Origin: Halopiger goleimassiliensis
Lineage (GTDB): Archaea > Halobacteriota > Halobacteria > Halobacteriales > Natrialbaceae
NCBI RefSeq assembly: GCF_000455345.1
Contig: NZ_HG315690.1
Coordinates: 1,749,360-1,813,359, forward strand
DNA: 64,000 bases
Reading direction: 5' to 3'
Under the pieces are notes generated by a model, which saw only the letters and a list, made by a program, of their open reading frames with translations, did not search any database and was not told where the DNA came from. Shown piece after piece: positions 52,097 through 60,831 of this stretch; position 1 is the stretch's first letter; every line of letters starts with the position of its first letter. The translations under genes and the position numbers were made by a program.

Positions 52097-53614
52097 TCAC
52101 TCACCGTCGCGCGATCGGCGGCGGACCCACTCGAGCGCGAGAGCACCACCGGCGAGGCCGGCCGTGGTGGTCGCGGTGAACCCGGGGATCGAGTCGTCGG
52201 GGCTGGTCGAGTCGGTTTCGTTGCCGCCCGTGTCGCCCCCGTCAGCGGCCGCGGGTTCGTCGTCTGCTGCCGTTTCGTTCCCTCCTTCTTCGTCGGCTTC
52301 ACTACCCTCCGACGCAGTGTCCTCGAGCGGAATCTCGAGGTCGTCGGGGTCGGTCAGCGATGGGGGATCAGCCTGCTCACCGTCCTCGATCGGGAAGGTG
52401 TAGAGTCCGCCCTCGGTCGGCGCACCGGGGATGAACTCGGTACTGCTGGCGACGAACGTCTCGCCGGGCTCGAGGACGCGAGCCGTCCAGAACCCGGCGA
52501 CGTTCGGATCACGCCATCGGGCGCGCTCCAGGGGATCGGACGGATCGCTCACGTCGTGGATCGCGACGCCGCCCTGGTACCAGGCGGAGTAGAGCGTCCC
52601 GTCCCGGAGCTCGAAGTTGTGCGCGGTCGTCCAGAGGCCGCCGCCGTACGCTTCGACAGCGGCCCGGGGAGCTTCGATCGTCGCGCGGTGCTCGGGCGCG
52701 CTCGGATCGCTCACGTCGTAGAGGTCGATCCCGCCTGGCCGATCCGGCCCGTCCCCGCCCGTCGCCCAGGCCTCCCGGCCTACCGCGAGGAGGTCGCCCG
52801 TCTCGTCGACGGCCGCGTAGTGGTCGTTGCCCGGCAATCCCAGTTGAGCCTCCTGATCCGGGAGCGAACGGGCCTCCTCGAGGTCGGTCTCGGCGACCGT
52901 CGAGAGGTACTCCGGCGCTGTCGGATCGCTGACGTCGAGGAGGATCGTTCCGGGGTCCCAGTGGGCGAGGTAGGCGACGTCGTCGTGGACGGTGACGTCG
53001 TGGAGGTACCGGACGAGCCAGTCGACCTCGCTCCACTCCGGTTCCCGGTCGAGGAGCGACCAGCGACCGATCTCCGTCGGCTCGTCGTCGGCGACGTCGT
53101 AGACGACCAGCTGGTTCTCGTCCTGATAGTTCGCGGCGACGTAGAGGACGTCGCCGTCGAGATAGCAGTTGTGGATGTGAAAGCCGGTCTCGTAGGGGTC
53201 GCCGGCGAGTTCCGGCTCGGCGGGATCGCTCACGTCGTAGCAAAGGAACCCCTCGAAAACCCCCTGAAACGACTGGTTGGCCGGTCCGGCGAGGACCAGT
53301 CGATCGCCGTCCACGTCGACGTCCAGGGCCTCGGTCACCCGGTCGCCGTCGACCTCGAGGTTCCGTTCCTCGGCGAGTACCGTCGGTTCCGTGGGATCGG
53401 TCACGTCGACCGACGCGAACCCGTCCGTCGCAGCGACGTAGGCGGTTTCGCCGTCGTCGCCGACGACCGCCTCCGCAGCGCCGTCGACCTCGACCCGACC
53501 GAGCGGCTCGTAGCCGCTTTCGGTCCCGTCCTGGGCAGTTGCCGTTCCCAGTGCGGGGACGCTCGAGAGGGCGAGGGCGACACCGGACGTCCGAAGGAGG
53601 GCTCTCCGTCGCAT
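52097..53614 (-). CDS. Exported LVIVD-repeat beta-propeller protein with CTERM-like anchor
   Basis: The 505-residue protein starts with a Tat-like signal (RRRALLRTSGVALALSSVPALGTATAQ). The body, about residues 40-410, is made of LVIVD-type beta-propeller repeats: FASVDVTDPTEPTVLAEE, FLCYDVSDPAEPELAGD, ILLDVSDPTAPEYLSTVA, DLYDVSDPSAPEHRATIE, AIHDVSDPSDPLERARW. An acidic Asp/Glu/Asn/Thr linker leads to a C-terminal PGF helix (PGFTATTTAGLAGGALALEWVRRR), resembling the PGF-CTERM tripartite signal recognised by archaeosortase. It is probably a cell-surface protein of unknown ligand. The start at 53614 gives the best signal. Confidence 0.85.
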   Translation of the reverse strand: MRRRALLRTSGVALALSSVPALGTATAQDGTESGYEPLGRVEVDGAAEAVVGDDGETAYVAATDGFASVDVTDPTEPTVLAEERNLEVDGDRVTEALDVDVDGDRLVLAGPANQSFQGVFEGFLCYDVSDPAEPELAGDPYETGFHIHNCYLDGDVLYVAANYQDENQLVVYDVADDEPTEIGRWSLLDREPEWSEVDWLVRYLHDVTVHDDVAYLAHWDPGTILLDVSDPTAPEYLSTVAETDLEEARSLPDQEAQLGLPGNDHYAAVDETGDLLAVGREAWATGGDGPDRPGGIDLYDVSDPSAPEHRATIEAPRAAVEAYGGGLWTTAHNFELRDGTLYSAWYQGGVAIHDVSDPSDPLERARWRDPNVAGFWTARVLEPGETFVASSTEFIPGAPTEGGLYTFPIEDGEQADPPSLTDPDDLEIPLEDTASEGSEADEEGGNETAADDEPAAADGGDTGGNETDSTSPDDSIPGFTATTTAGLAGGALALEWVRRRSRDGE

Positions 53615-53710
53615 AGCCCGGGATTCGACGTGACGTAGTAAATAAGTTCAAGACGTACAGGTATCGAAACGCCTTCGACAGCGAGCACACGCAGCCGCCT
53701 CGCGGGTACG

Positions 53711-53908
53711 TTAGTGGGCCTCGCCGGATTCGGCGGCCCGTTCGGCCTTGAAAGCCGCGGCAGTGAACCCGGCGATGCCCAAGAGACCGATGATCCCGCC
53801 GACGACGATGACGACGAGTACCTCGCCCATGAACACGCCGGCGAGAACGATCGCCAACCCGATCAGGAGGGCCACGAACCCCGCAGTAAGCGCCGTCGAT
53901 TCGTCCAT
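53711..53908 (-). CDS. Small two-helix membrane protein
   Basis: From the ATG at 53908 the 65-residue protein has two predicted helices (ALTAGFVALLIGLAIVLAGVFM and VLVVIVVGGIIGLLGIAGFTAAAF) and a charged C-terminus (KAERAAESGEAH). It is typical of small DUF-type haloarchaeal membrane proteins. A longer frame upstream to 54124 is not supported. Confidence 0.65.
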   Translation of the reverse strand: MDESTALTAGFVALLIGLAIVLAGVFMGEVLVVIVVGGIIGLLGIAGFTAAAFKAERAAESGEAH

Positions 53909-54002
53909 ACGCCCCGCTACCACCCGGACACGCATAAAGCAACCTGCCGCTCGCGACCGAAGCGTAGCGGTCGAATCGGGTCGTAGCGGTAGCGCCCGAC
54001 GG

Positions 54003-54173
54003 TCACCGATGGTCGACGAGCAACACGGAGTCCTCGGCGTCGACCGAGAGCCACGCCGCGGGATTGCGCTCGTCACAGAGAATCGTGAACTCGTCGGCGT
54101 CGTACATGATGACGGCCTCGGCACGTTCGGCGCGGTCGCGTGACGGCCTGGCGTCGGAGTTGTCCGTGTCCAT
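54003..54173 (-). CDS. Small conserved haloarchaeal-type protein
   Basis: From ATG 54173 the 56-residue protein has an acidic start (DTDNSDARPSRDRAERAEAV) and a core VIMYDADEFTILCDERNPAAWLSVDAEDSVLLVDHR. The DERNPAAWL motif resembles a small family (possibly DUF7331) seen in haloarchaea. I am not certain of that assignment. Function is unknown. Confidence 0.55.
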   Translation of the reverse strand: MDTDNSDARPSRDRAERAEAVIMYDADEFTILCDERNPAAWLSVDAEDSVLLVDHR

Positions 54174-54283
54174 ACCTGGATCGAGTGAGGCGTCCACGGG
54201 CAGTCCCTAAACCGTCGTGTGGATTCTCCGTGGGTGAAAACCGATCGCTCGAGCGGCGGTCTGCCGACGGAAACGGGTGGGCG

Positions 54284-55261
54284 TTAGCCCTGGTAGTGTT
54301 GCCGGTCGCCCGTCCCGGCGGTGAGCGCGCTCGCGAGCGCCCCCTCGACGACCACGTCGTCGCCCAGCTCCGTGACCCGGATCTCCGGGACGTTCGTCAT
54401 CACCATCTCCGAGACGCGCTCGCGGATCGGGTCGACGACGAGGTCCTCGTTGTGAAGGGCGACGGCCCCGCCGAAGGAAACCACGATCGGCGAGAACGCG
54501 TGGACGACGTTGGTGACGCCGATCGCGTTCCAGTGGGCGAGTTGATCGATCACGTAGTCGGCCAGTTCGTCCTCGCCGGCGAGGTCGAAGACGTCCTTCG
54601 CCGTGAAGTCCGGATCCTCGAGCGGGAGGTCGGTCGCCGTCGTCGGATCGTCTTCGGCCAGCAGGCGCGCGTACTCCGGAATTCCGTTCCCGGAGCAGTA
54701 GGCTTCCCAGTGGCCCTCGCGACCACAGCCACAGGTCAACCGGCCGCGAGGATCGACGACGTAGTGGCCGACCTCGCCGGCGTTGGCGTCCCAGCCCTCG
54801 AGCACGTGGCCGTCACAGCAGACGCCGGCCCCGATACCCGACGAGATAGTGATGTAGACCATGTCGTCGGGGTTGCGGTCCGAGTAGAACCGTTCGCCGA
54901 TGACGCCGGCGTTCGTATCGTTGTGGAGGTAGACCTCCTCGCTGTCGATCAGTTTCTCGACCGGCCCCGTCAGCGGGATGCGATCGATCGAATCGGGGAG
55001 GTTCGCCGGATCGACGACGGCCCCCTCCGCGAGATCGAACGGACCGATCGAAGCGATCCCTGCGGCCTCGATCGCGGTCGGATCGACGCCGGCGTCGGTA
55101 CACGCGTCGCGAAGCGTCTCGAGGACGCCTTCGGTGACGTCGATCCCGGTCGGTCCGCGGGGCGTCGCGTTTCGACTGACGCCGATCGTCGTGCCGTCGG
55201 GTTCGGCGACGATCGCCCGGACGTTGGTCGCGCCGAGATCGACGCCGGCATAGTAGCCCAT
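54284..55261 (-). CDS. ROK family glucokinase
   Basis: The 325-residue enzyme has the ROK fold. It has the phosphate-binding start YAGVDLGATNVRAIVAEPDG, LHNDTNAGVIGERFY with the catalytic Asp, the sugar-binding EGWDANAGEVGHYVVD, and the zinc cluster CGCGREGHWEAYCSGNG of the ROK family. The ATP-binding part SFGGAVALHNEDL follows. It most likely phosphorylates glucose to glucose-6-phosphate using ATP. Other hexoses are possible. The gene is alone. Confidence 0.93.
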   Translation of the reverse strand: MGYYAGVDLGATNVRAIVAEPDGTTIGVSRNATPRGPTGIDVTEGVLETLRDACTDAGVDPTAIEAAGIASIGPFDLAEGAVVDPANLPDSIDRIPLTGPVEKLIDSEEVYLHNDTNAGVIGERFYSDRNPDDMVYITISSGIGAGVCCDGHVLEGWDANAGEVGHYVVDPRGRLTCGCGREGHWEAYCSGNGIPEYARLLAEDDPTTATDLPLEDPDFTAKDVFDLAGEDELADYVIDQLAHWNAIGVTNVVHAFSPIVVSFGGAVALHNEDLVVDPIRERVSEMVMTNVPEIRVTELGDDVVVEGALASALTAGTGDRQHYQG

Positions 55262-55602
55262 CCTGTCCGTTAGGCCGACCCGGCGCTACTTAACTACACA
55301 GATGTACTCGCCAGCGAGTGAGAATCCCAAAGAGCGGACGCGTTCGACGGCGCGCGGACGTTCGCTCCGGTCGCTGTCGCCGGTCGAAGTAGGTCGAGCG
55401 ACGTGTTACCGGACACGATTGTTTTACGTAAGCTCATCTAGACCGAATAAATTTTCAGCTTCGTTGTCGGAACTACAGGAACACACGTCACTGGAGCACG
55501 AGATGGGGCCAGCTACGCACGGCCGACCTCGGATCTCCAGCGAACGGTGGGGGGCTACTCCGTAGTCGACTAGGCCTCCGTACCCAATAGAGAGACGCTA
55601 CG
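55262..55602. other. Intergenic region with AT-rich promoter of the paired operon
   Basis: These 341 bp lie between divergent genes glk and the 800-residue protein. An AT-rich block (TTTTACGTAAGC, GAATAAATTTTCAGC around 55425-55460) is unusual for the region. No other feature is evident. Confidence 0.5.
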
Positions 55603-58005
55603 ATGACAACGCGAGATATCGACTCGATACGAGATCGAATCGAAACGCTCGAGTCGGCGGGACGGCCCCAAGCGCTGGCCGAGACGCTCGCCGACGCGAT
55701 CGAGGCGTCGGTCGAGGCCGATACCTGTGACCGACAGGCGGCCTGGATCGACCGGCTCGAGGAACTGGACGACCGACACGACGCGGCGGCGATCCGTTCG
55801 TCGCTCGTTCGGGGGGTAGCGGCCGCTACGACAGTCGAGGGCTGCCAGAACCGACAGGAGAAGCTCTCGGCGGACGACATTCGCCGCTACCGGGATCGGC
55901 TGGACGCGCTGTACGACGACGACGATCCGGAACGCGCGGAACGGCTCGCGTTCGCGACCACACAACTGGTTGCAGCCCACGCGGACGCGAACGATCTCGA
56001 GGCGATCGCCGACGAGATACCCACGCTCAACCAGTTGCACGAGCGCCACGGAACCGAGGCGATTGCGGCCCATCTGGCGGATGCACTGCTAACAGAAGCC
56101 GACCTCCACTTCGCCCTCGATCGGGGCGAGTCCAGCGAAATCCACGCCAACTACCAGCTGATCGAGACGCTGGCCCGCGAGTATCCCGGCGAGCGACTCA
56201 ACGAACGGTTGGCTGGCGCGCTGAGTTACGCGGCACGAGCGAGCTACACCCGCGGTCGGTTCGACTTCGGCGAAGCCGAACGGCTGGCGAGTCGGATCGA
56301 GGGGCTGTACAAGCGCTACCAATCCGACGAGATGGCTTACTGGCTGGCACACGGAACCCACCCGAAAGTCTGGTCGTACGGGAACAACGAGAAGTTCCAG
56401 GCCGCCGAGGCGGCGATCGACCGGGTCGAACGGCTGCTCGAGGAACACGACGACGATCGGCTTCCGAAACTGCTCGGCTGGTACTACCGGAACGCGGTCT
56501 ACCACCGCGTCGAGGCCGAGCGGTCCGCGGCAGTCGAGCAGAAACTCGACCGGCTCGCCGCCTTCTACGAGGAGCACGACGACGTGGCCCGAATCGCGAA
56601 CTACTACGCGAACGCGCTCCGGAGCGCAGCCACGTACTACTTCGACGAGGAGGGCGATTTCGAGGCTGGCCACCGAAAGCTCGACCGACTCGCCGATCTG
56701 TACGAGGCCCACGACCCGTCCGAAACGGGAATCCCGAACCGGTATGCGCGAGCGCTCGCCAGCGGGGTCGAAGCGAACGTCGAGCGCGGAGATATCGATG
56801 CTGCGATGTCGCAGTTCGAACGCATTCGGGACCTGGTCGGGGACGAGGCCGACGTCGGGACGCCGCTGACCGCAGCGACCGAGGCCCTCGCCGATTTCCT
56901 CTTCGACCAGCAGGACGTCGACGAACTCGATCGGATCGTCTCCGACCTGTGGACGGTCGTCGAGGAACCGACCGACCGGTTCGTCGCGGCCGAGCTACAG
57001 ACGCGGCTCAACCTCCAGCGAGGCCACTGGTGGCCGGACGATACCGCGTTCGAGGTCGAGATCGAGGAGGAAACCGCCAGTACGGTCCAGCTCCGAGTAA
57101 TCGATCGGTACGACATCGAACACGTGATCACCGTCGGAGCGGACGGCAAGGTGTCGACCAACGCCGGCGAAGGGGACGTTCCCCAGGACCTCGGCGACTA
57201 CTCGAGCGATCTCTCGTCGTTCCAGCGACGGCTACTCGAGTTCGTCCGCGGACAGGCCGTCTACTGGGTCCACCGCGAACACGAGTTCGACGTTCTCGAG
57301 CCTCATCTGACGCCCGGCGGGATCGAGACCGTTCGCGAGGCGGTCGCCGACCTCTCGACCGACGAGGTTGCCGACCTGTTCGACGAGTATCTCGCCCAAC
57401 ACGCGAGCCACTCCGCGGACGAGGTTCCGTTCTGTGACCCGGTCGAACGGCCGGTCGATCCCGACGGCGTCGACCTCGACGACGACGCCGTCCGGTACGA
57501 GGTCTGGGTTGCCGTCGAGGACGGCTCCGTCAACGACGTTTCGGAGCTGCAGATCGCCGTCATCGACAGGGACGAGCGAACCGTCGTCCGGGAGGCGGCC
57601 GTTCCCGATGGCGAGGCGTACGCGCGCGTCTCGCTGCCGGTTCGGCTGGTCCAGACGCCCGAGCAGTTACAGACGGTGATCGACGAGAACCTCCGCTGTC
57701 AACAGCGGGACCGCTGTGTCGCGTTCGGACTCGAGCCGCCGGAACACTGTCGACTCCTCGGGACCGGTCAGCACTCGCTCACGACGGTCTACCAGGAGTT
57801 CGACGAGATCCCCGACTTCTACGAGGTCGATGCCGACGTGCCGGGATACGAACGCGGGATAACCGCCGACGAACTGCTACGTGACTACCTCACGACCGTC
57901 TTCTCCGGCTCCGAATGGGGCCGGTCGGTGCGTGACGCCTACGACGACGCGCCGGAGACGGTCCCCGAACCGCCGACGATCGCTGCCTCGAGTTCACGGG
58001 GGTAA
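55603..58005 (+). CDS. Helical-repeat protein with unknown C-terminal domain, first gene of pair
   Basis: I recognise no named family. The 800-residue protein has an all-helical N-terminal part (residues 1-480) with TPR-like helix pairs of 40-50 residues, often with a LxxLYExHD spacing (RLLEEHDDDRLPKLLGWYYRNAV, RLAAFYEEHDDVARIANYYANAL, RLADLYEAHDPSETGIPNRYARAL). The C-terminal part, from residue 495, starts with VQLRVIDRYDIEHVITVGADGKV and ends near YEVDADVPGYERGI. Residues about 495-770 are homologous to the whole protein of the next gene (see there). The pair overlaps in function through this shared domain. Only 5 bp separate the two genes. It has no signal or membrane segment. Confidence 0.85.
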   Translation: MTTRDIDSIRDRIETLESAGRPQALAETLADAIEASVEADTCDRQAAWIDRLEELDDRHDAAAIRSSLVRGVAAATTVEGCQNRQEKLSADDIRRYRDRLDALYDDDDPERAERLAFATTQLVAAHADANDLEAIADEIPTLNQLHERHGTEAIAAHLADALLTEADLHFALDRGESSEIHANYQLIETLAREYPGERLNERLAGALSYAARASYTRGRFDFGEAERLASRIEGLYKRYQSDEMAYWLAHGTHPKVWSYGNNEKFQAAEAAIDRVERLLEEHDDDRLPKLLGWYYRNAVYHRVEAERSAAVEQKLDRLAAFYEEHDDVARIANYYANALRSAATYYFDEEGDFEAGHRKLDRLADLYEAHDPSETGIPNRYARALASGVEANVERGDIDAAMSQFERIRDLVGDEADVGTPLTAATEALADFLFDQQDVDELDRIVSDLWTVVEEPTDRFVAAELQTRLNLQRGHWWPDDTAFEVEIEEETASTVQLRVIDRYDIEHVITVGADGKVSTNAGEGDVPQDLGDYSSDLSSFQRRLLEFVRGQAVYWVHREHEFDVLEPHLTPGGIETVREAVADLSTDEVADLFDEYLAQHASHSADEVPFCDPVERPVDPDGVDLDDDAVRYEVWVAVEDGSVNDVSELQIAVIDRDERTVVREAAVPDGEAYARVSLPVRLVQTPEQLQTVIDENLRCQQRDRCVAFGLEPPEHCRLLGTGQHSLTTVYQEFDEIPDFYEVDADVPGYERGITADELLRDYLTTVFSGSEWGRSVRDAYDDAPETVPEPPTIAASSSRG

Positions 58006-58010
58006 GACGT

Positions 58011-58973
58011 ATGGACGCAACAATCCTCTCGAAATCCGGCGATACAGCACAGCTCCACGTCGTCGACAACCGTGGAAACGATCACACGGTGACGGTCGAT
58101 ACCGACTGTCGGGTCGAGTACCACGAGACCGACGCCTACCCGCGAGACCCGACCGAACGAACGCCCGCGACGAACGAGCTGCTGCGACAGGTCCAGCAGT
58201 TCGCGCGGTATATCTTCGCCGAGCAGACCACCAACCAAGAACTCCTGCTGGGCCGCCATCCGGATCTCGTCGACACCGTCGTCGGCATCCTCGATACGTA
58301 CTCCGCCGAGGAGTTCGAAGAACTGTTCGATCCCGTTCGGTTGCAACTCTCACGGCACGCCGAGGCCGACGACGAGCCGTCGACGTCGACCGACGACGGC
58401 GAAGACGGATCGTTCGTCTACTACTGTGGTTTGCTCGACGTCGACGTCTCCGCCTCCGCCGGCGCGACCGAACTCCAGCAGTTCTTCGACGCCCTCGGCG
58501 GCGCGTTCGTGGAAAACCAGTTCGCCAGCATGTTCGGCGGGAAATCGTCCACCGGGGCCGATTTCTTCTCCGACGTCGGTCAGGTCGCCAACTCGCGTGG
58601 CTACGATCTGAGCGAGTTAGTCGAGTTGACCCTCACCGGAACCTACCCGTGTCGGTTCGATCCCGAGACCGGGGAAGAAGTCTTCGTCTCGGACGCCACG
58701 ATCGACGACCCGCTCATCGCCGCCGTCGAGTTGCCCCCGTTCGATCCCGGGACACCTGAGGAGTTCAAACACGCAATCCAGCACCACCTCCTCTGTCAGA
58801 TTCGAGATTGTTACATCGGGATGGGACTCGAGCCGCCGGAGTACGTCAAGCTTCAGGGGCCTGGTTTCGCCGAGTTGACCCAGCGCTACCGGTTGCTCGA
58901 CGTCTACGAACCGTACCACGATCCGGACGCAACGGTTTCGGTCTGGGATCCCAGCGAACTGCTCGCCGACTAG
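58011..58973 (+). CDS. Protein homologous to the C-terminal domain of the preceding gene
   Basis: The 320-residue protein begins AQLHVVDNRGNDHTVTVDTDCRV, matching VQLRVIDRYDIEHVITVGADGKV of the preceding protein. It goes on to LLLGRHPDLVDTVVGILDTYSAEEFEELFD, matching EFDVLEPHLTPGGIETVREAVADLSTDEVADLFD. Near the end PEEFKHAIQHHLLCQIRDCYIGMGLEPPEYVKLQG matches PEQLQTVIDENLRCQQRDRCVAFGLEPPEHCRLLG. Conserved CxxRDxxxxxGLEPPE is the best signature. The middle (about residues 117-245) is unique and Gly/Ser rich (FFDALGGAFVENQFASMFGGKSS). The gene pair is an operon of unknown role. A heterodimer through the shared domain is plausible. Confidence 0.85.
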   Translation: MDATILSKSGDTAQLHVVDNRGNDHTVTVDTDCRVEYHETDAYPRDPTERTPATNELLRQVQQFARYIFAEQTTNQELLLGRHPDLVDTVVGILDTYSAEEFEELFDPVRLQLSRHAEADDEPSTSTDDGEDGSFVYYCGLLDVDVSASAGATELQQFFDALGGAFVENQFASMFGGKSSTGADFFSDVGQVANSRGYDLSELVELTLTGTYPCRFDPETGEEVFVSDATIDDPLIAAVELPPFDPGTPEEFKHAIQHHLLCQIRDCYIGMGLEPPEYVKLQGPGFAELTQRYRLLDVYEPYHDPDATVSVWDPSELLAD

Positions 58974-59040
58974 CCGGCGGCCGATCCACACCACCGACGA
59001 ATTTACCCGTCCGAATCCGGTATGGCCTGTCCCTACAACC

Positions 59041-59205
59041 ATGACCGACGACGACCAGCCGGACGTCGAACACCACCTTCGCGAGGCGCTTCGACACCTC
59101 GAGACCGCACAGAACGGGGACCTCAGGAAGACCCACGCCGTCGCGCTCGAGGAGGTGTCGACGACCATCGGGACGGTCCTCCAGGAGCAGCGATCCGACG
59201 AGTAA
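59041..59205 (+). CDS. Small helical acidic protein
   Basis: This 54-residue protein, MTDDDQPDVEHHLREALRHL and then ETAQNGDLRKTHAVALEEVSTTI, is predicted wholly helical. It begins 67 bp after the gene pair on the same strand and might be part of its transcript. It is too short for most callers, but its codon use is typical. No family is recognised. Confidence 0.55.
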   Translation: MTDDDQPDVEHHLREALRHLETAQNGDLRKTHAVALEEVSTTIGTVLQEQRSDE

Positions 59206-59269
59206 ATCGACGGGATGGTCGGCTTGCAGCGGCGTCGGCGTCCGTCGATAAGTTACCCGTGGGAGGAAC

Positions 59270-60082
59270 TCAGTCGCCGACGGGCTGACGGACGGCGAGA
59301 ACGACCAGGTCCGAAAACGGCGTCTCGTCGCTCCCGCCGCCACCGGCGTGGTCCGCGAGTGTCGCGAGCGTAAATCGGTGGATCGCTTCGTCTTCGTGAG
59401 TCAGTGCCTCGAGCACGAGCGCCTCGAGGTCGGGATCGGCCCCCTGCTCGAGGAGGAACGCGGCGAGGTCGCCCGGCATCCGGTCGTACGGACGGGGTAG
59501 CGCGAGCAGGTGTCGCTCGTCCGCGACGACCGCGGCGGCGAGCCGTTCCACGTCGTCCGCGAGGTCGCCGCTTTTGTGTAACGTGACGAACTCGGTATCC
59601 TCCATCGGCGTCCGGGCCCGGCTCGCGGCCACCTGCAACGAGGAGATGCCCGGCACGACGCGGACCGGTCGCGGCTCGAGGCCACGCGTCGCCGCCTCTC
59701 GTTCCACGGCGTCCTGGACCTTCCCGACGAACTGGTAGCCCGAGTGGTTCGGGTCGCCCATCGCAACTGCCGTGCCGTCTTCGCCGCTCGCGACGCGCTG
59801 GGCGAACTCCTCGAGCGCCTCGGCCTCGTCCTCGTACCCGCAGGTCAGCAGGTCGGCGTCGGTCAGATCCGCGACGAACTCCACGACGGTGGTAAACCCG
59901 ACGACGACGTCGGCCTCGCGGATCGCACGCTCGCCTCGCGGCGTGAGGTACTCGAGGTTGCCGGGGCCGACCCCGACGACGGGGACGGGATCGTCCCGGT
60001 CCTCGTCGATTTCGGGTTCGGGCTCGGCGGCCGCAAACGTTGCCGGATCCGGCCCGGCGTCGAGGTCGTAGTCGTCGCTCAT
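59270..60082 (-). CDS. cbiE: Cobalt-precorrin-7 C5-methyltransferase (CbiE type)
   Basis: The 270-residue SAM-dependent methyltransferase of the tetrapyrrole (uroporphyrin-III methylase) family has VVGVGPGNLEYLTPRGERAIREADVVVGF, AVAMGDPNHSGYQFVGK, VRVVPGISSLQVAASRARTPMEDTEF and LLALPRPYDRMPGDLAAFLLEQGA. This order fits CbiE, which methylates C5 of cobalt-precorrin-7. An acidic 35-residue extension precedes the domain. CbiC is encoded before it with a 4-nt overlap, within the cobalamin operon. Another C-methyltransferase of the pathway remains possible. Confidence 0.85.
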   Translation of the reverse strand: MSDDYDLDAGPDPATFAAAEPEPEIDEDRDDPVPVVGVGPGNLEYLTPRGERAIREADVVVGFTTVVEFVADLTDADLLTCGYEDEAEALEEFAQRVASGEDGTAVAMGDPNHSGYQFVGKVQDAVEREAATRGLEPRPVRVVPGISSLQVAASRARTPMEDTEFVTLHKSGDLADDVERLAAAVVADERHLLALPRPYDRMPGDLAAFLLEQGADPDLEALVLEALTHEDEAIHRFTLATLADHAGGGGSDETPFSDLVVLAVRQPVGD

Positions 60083-60831
60083 CGGTTTTTCCCGGATTCG
60101 GCGCGCGTCTCGGCATCGAGGTCCAACTCGAGTTCGTCGGTACGCACGTCTTTTGCGACGTGAATCAGTTCGTTCGTCAGGGCCGCGGCCAGTCCGCTAC
60201 CGCCGCGGCGGCCGACGTGGGTGATCGCCGGGACGCCGAACTCCTCGCTGACCTCGCGGACGCGCCGGCGGCTCTCCTCGGCTTTGACGAAGCCGACCGG
60301 GTTCGCGACCACGACGGCGGGCCGAGTTCCCTGCTCGATACAGTCGGCCAGCGCAAGGGCGGCCGTCGGGGCGTTGCCGATCGTGACGATCGACCCCTCG
60401 AAGGTGTCCTCCTTGTCGAGCTCGAGCATCGCCGCCGCGGTGCGGGTCATCCCCGTCCGCTCGGCCAGTTCTTTTCCGTGACCGATCGCCTTCGACACGT
60501 CGCAGTCGTGGCCGCGACCGGTCACACCGGCTTTCACCATCGTGATGTCCGTGACGACGTCGGCCTCCTCGAGCACCGCTCGAGCGCCGGCGCGGACCGG
60601 TGCGTCTTCGTCGCCGCCGAGGTCGTCCGCACCCGTAAACCGGATCAGGTGCTGGAACTCGATGTCGCCCATCGAGTGGACCGACTTCTGGCGAACCCGG
60701 TCCGCGAGGGTCTCGTCGGGCACGAACTGCCGGACGATGTCCATGCTCGTCTCGGCGATGTCCATCGCGTTCTGGGTGGTCGCGCCGAGGTCGGCGTACT
60801 CCTCCTCGAATGTTTGGTCGCCGTCAGTCAT
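60079..60831 (-). CDS. cbiC: Cobalt-precorrin-8 methylmutase
   Basis: The 250-residue enzyme moves the methyl group from C11 to C12 of cobalt-precorrin-8 to give cobyrinate. It has SMDIVRQFVPDETLADRVRQKSVHSMGDIEFQHLIRF with the catalytic His (VHSMGD), ITMVKAGVTGRGHDCDV, IVTIGNAPTAALALADCIEQGTRPAVVVANPVGFVKAEESR and ITHVGRRGGSGLAAALTNELI. It overlaps cobN by 8 nt (ATGACTGA) and cbiE by 4 nt. Confidence 0.96.
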   Translation of the reverse strand: MTDGDQTFEEEYADLGATTQNAMDIAETSMDIVRQFVPDETLADRVRQKSVHSMGDIEFQHLIRFTGADDLGGDEDAPVRAGARAVLEEADVVTDITMVKAGVTGRGHDCDVSKAIGHGKELAERTGMTRTAAAMLELDKEDTFEGSIVTIGNAPTAALALADCIEQGTRPAVVVANPVGFVKAEESRRRVREVSEEFGVPAITHVGRRGGSGLAAALTNELIHVAKDVRTDELELDLDAETRAESGKNR

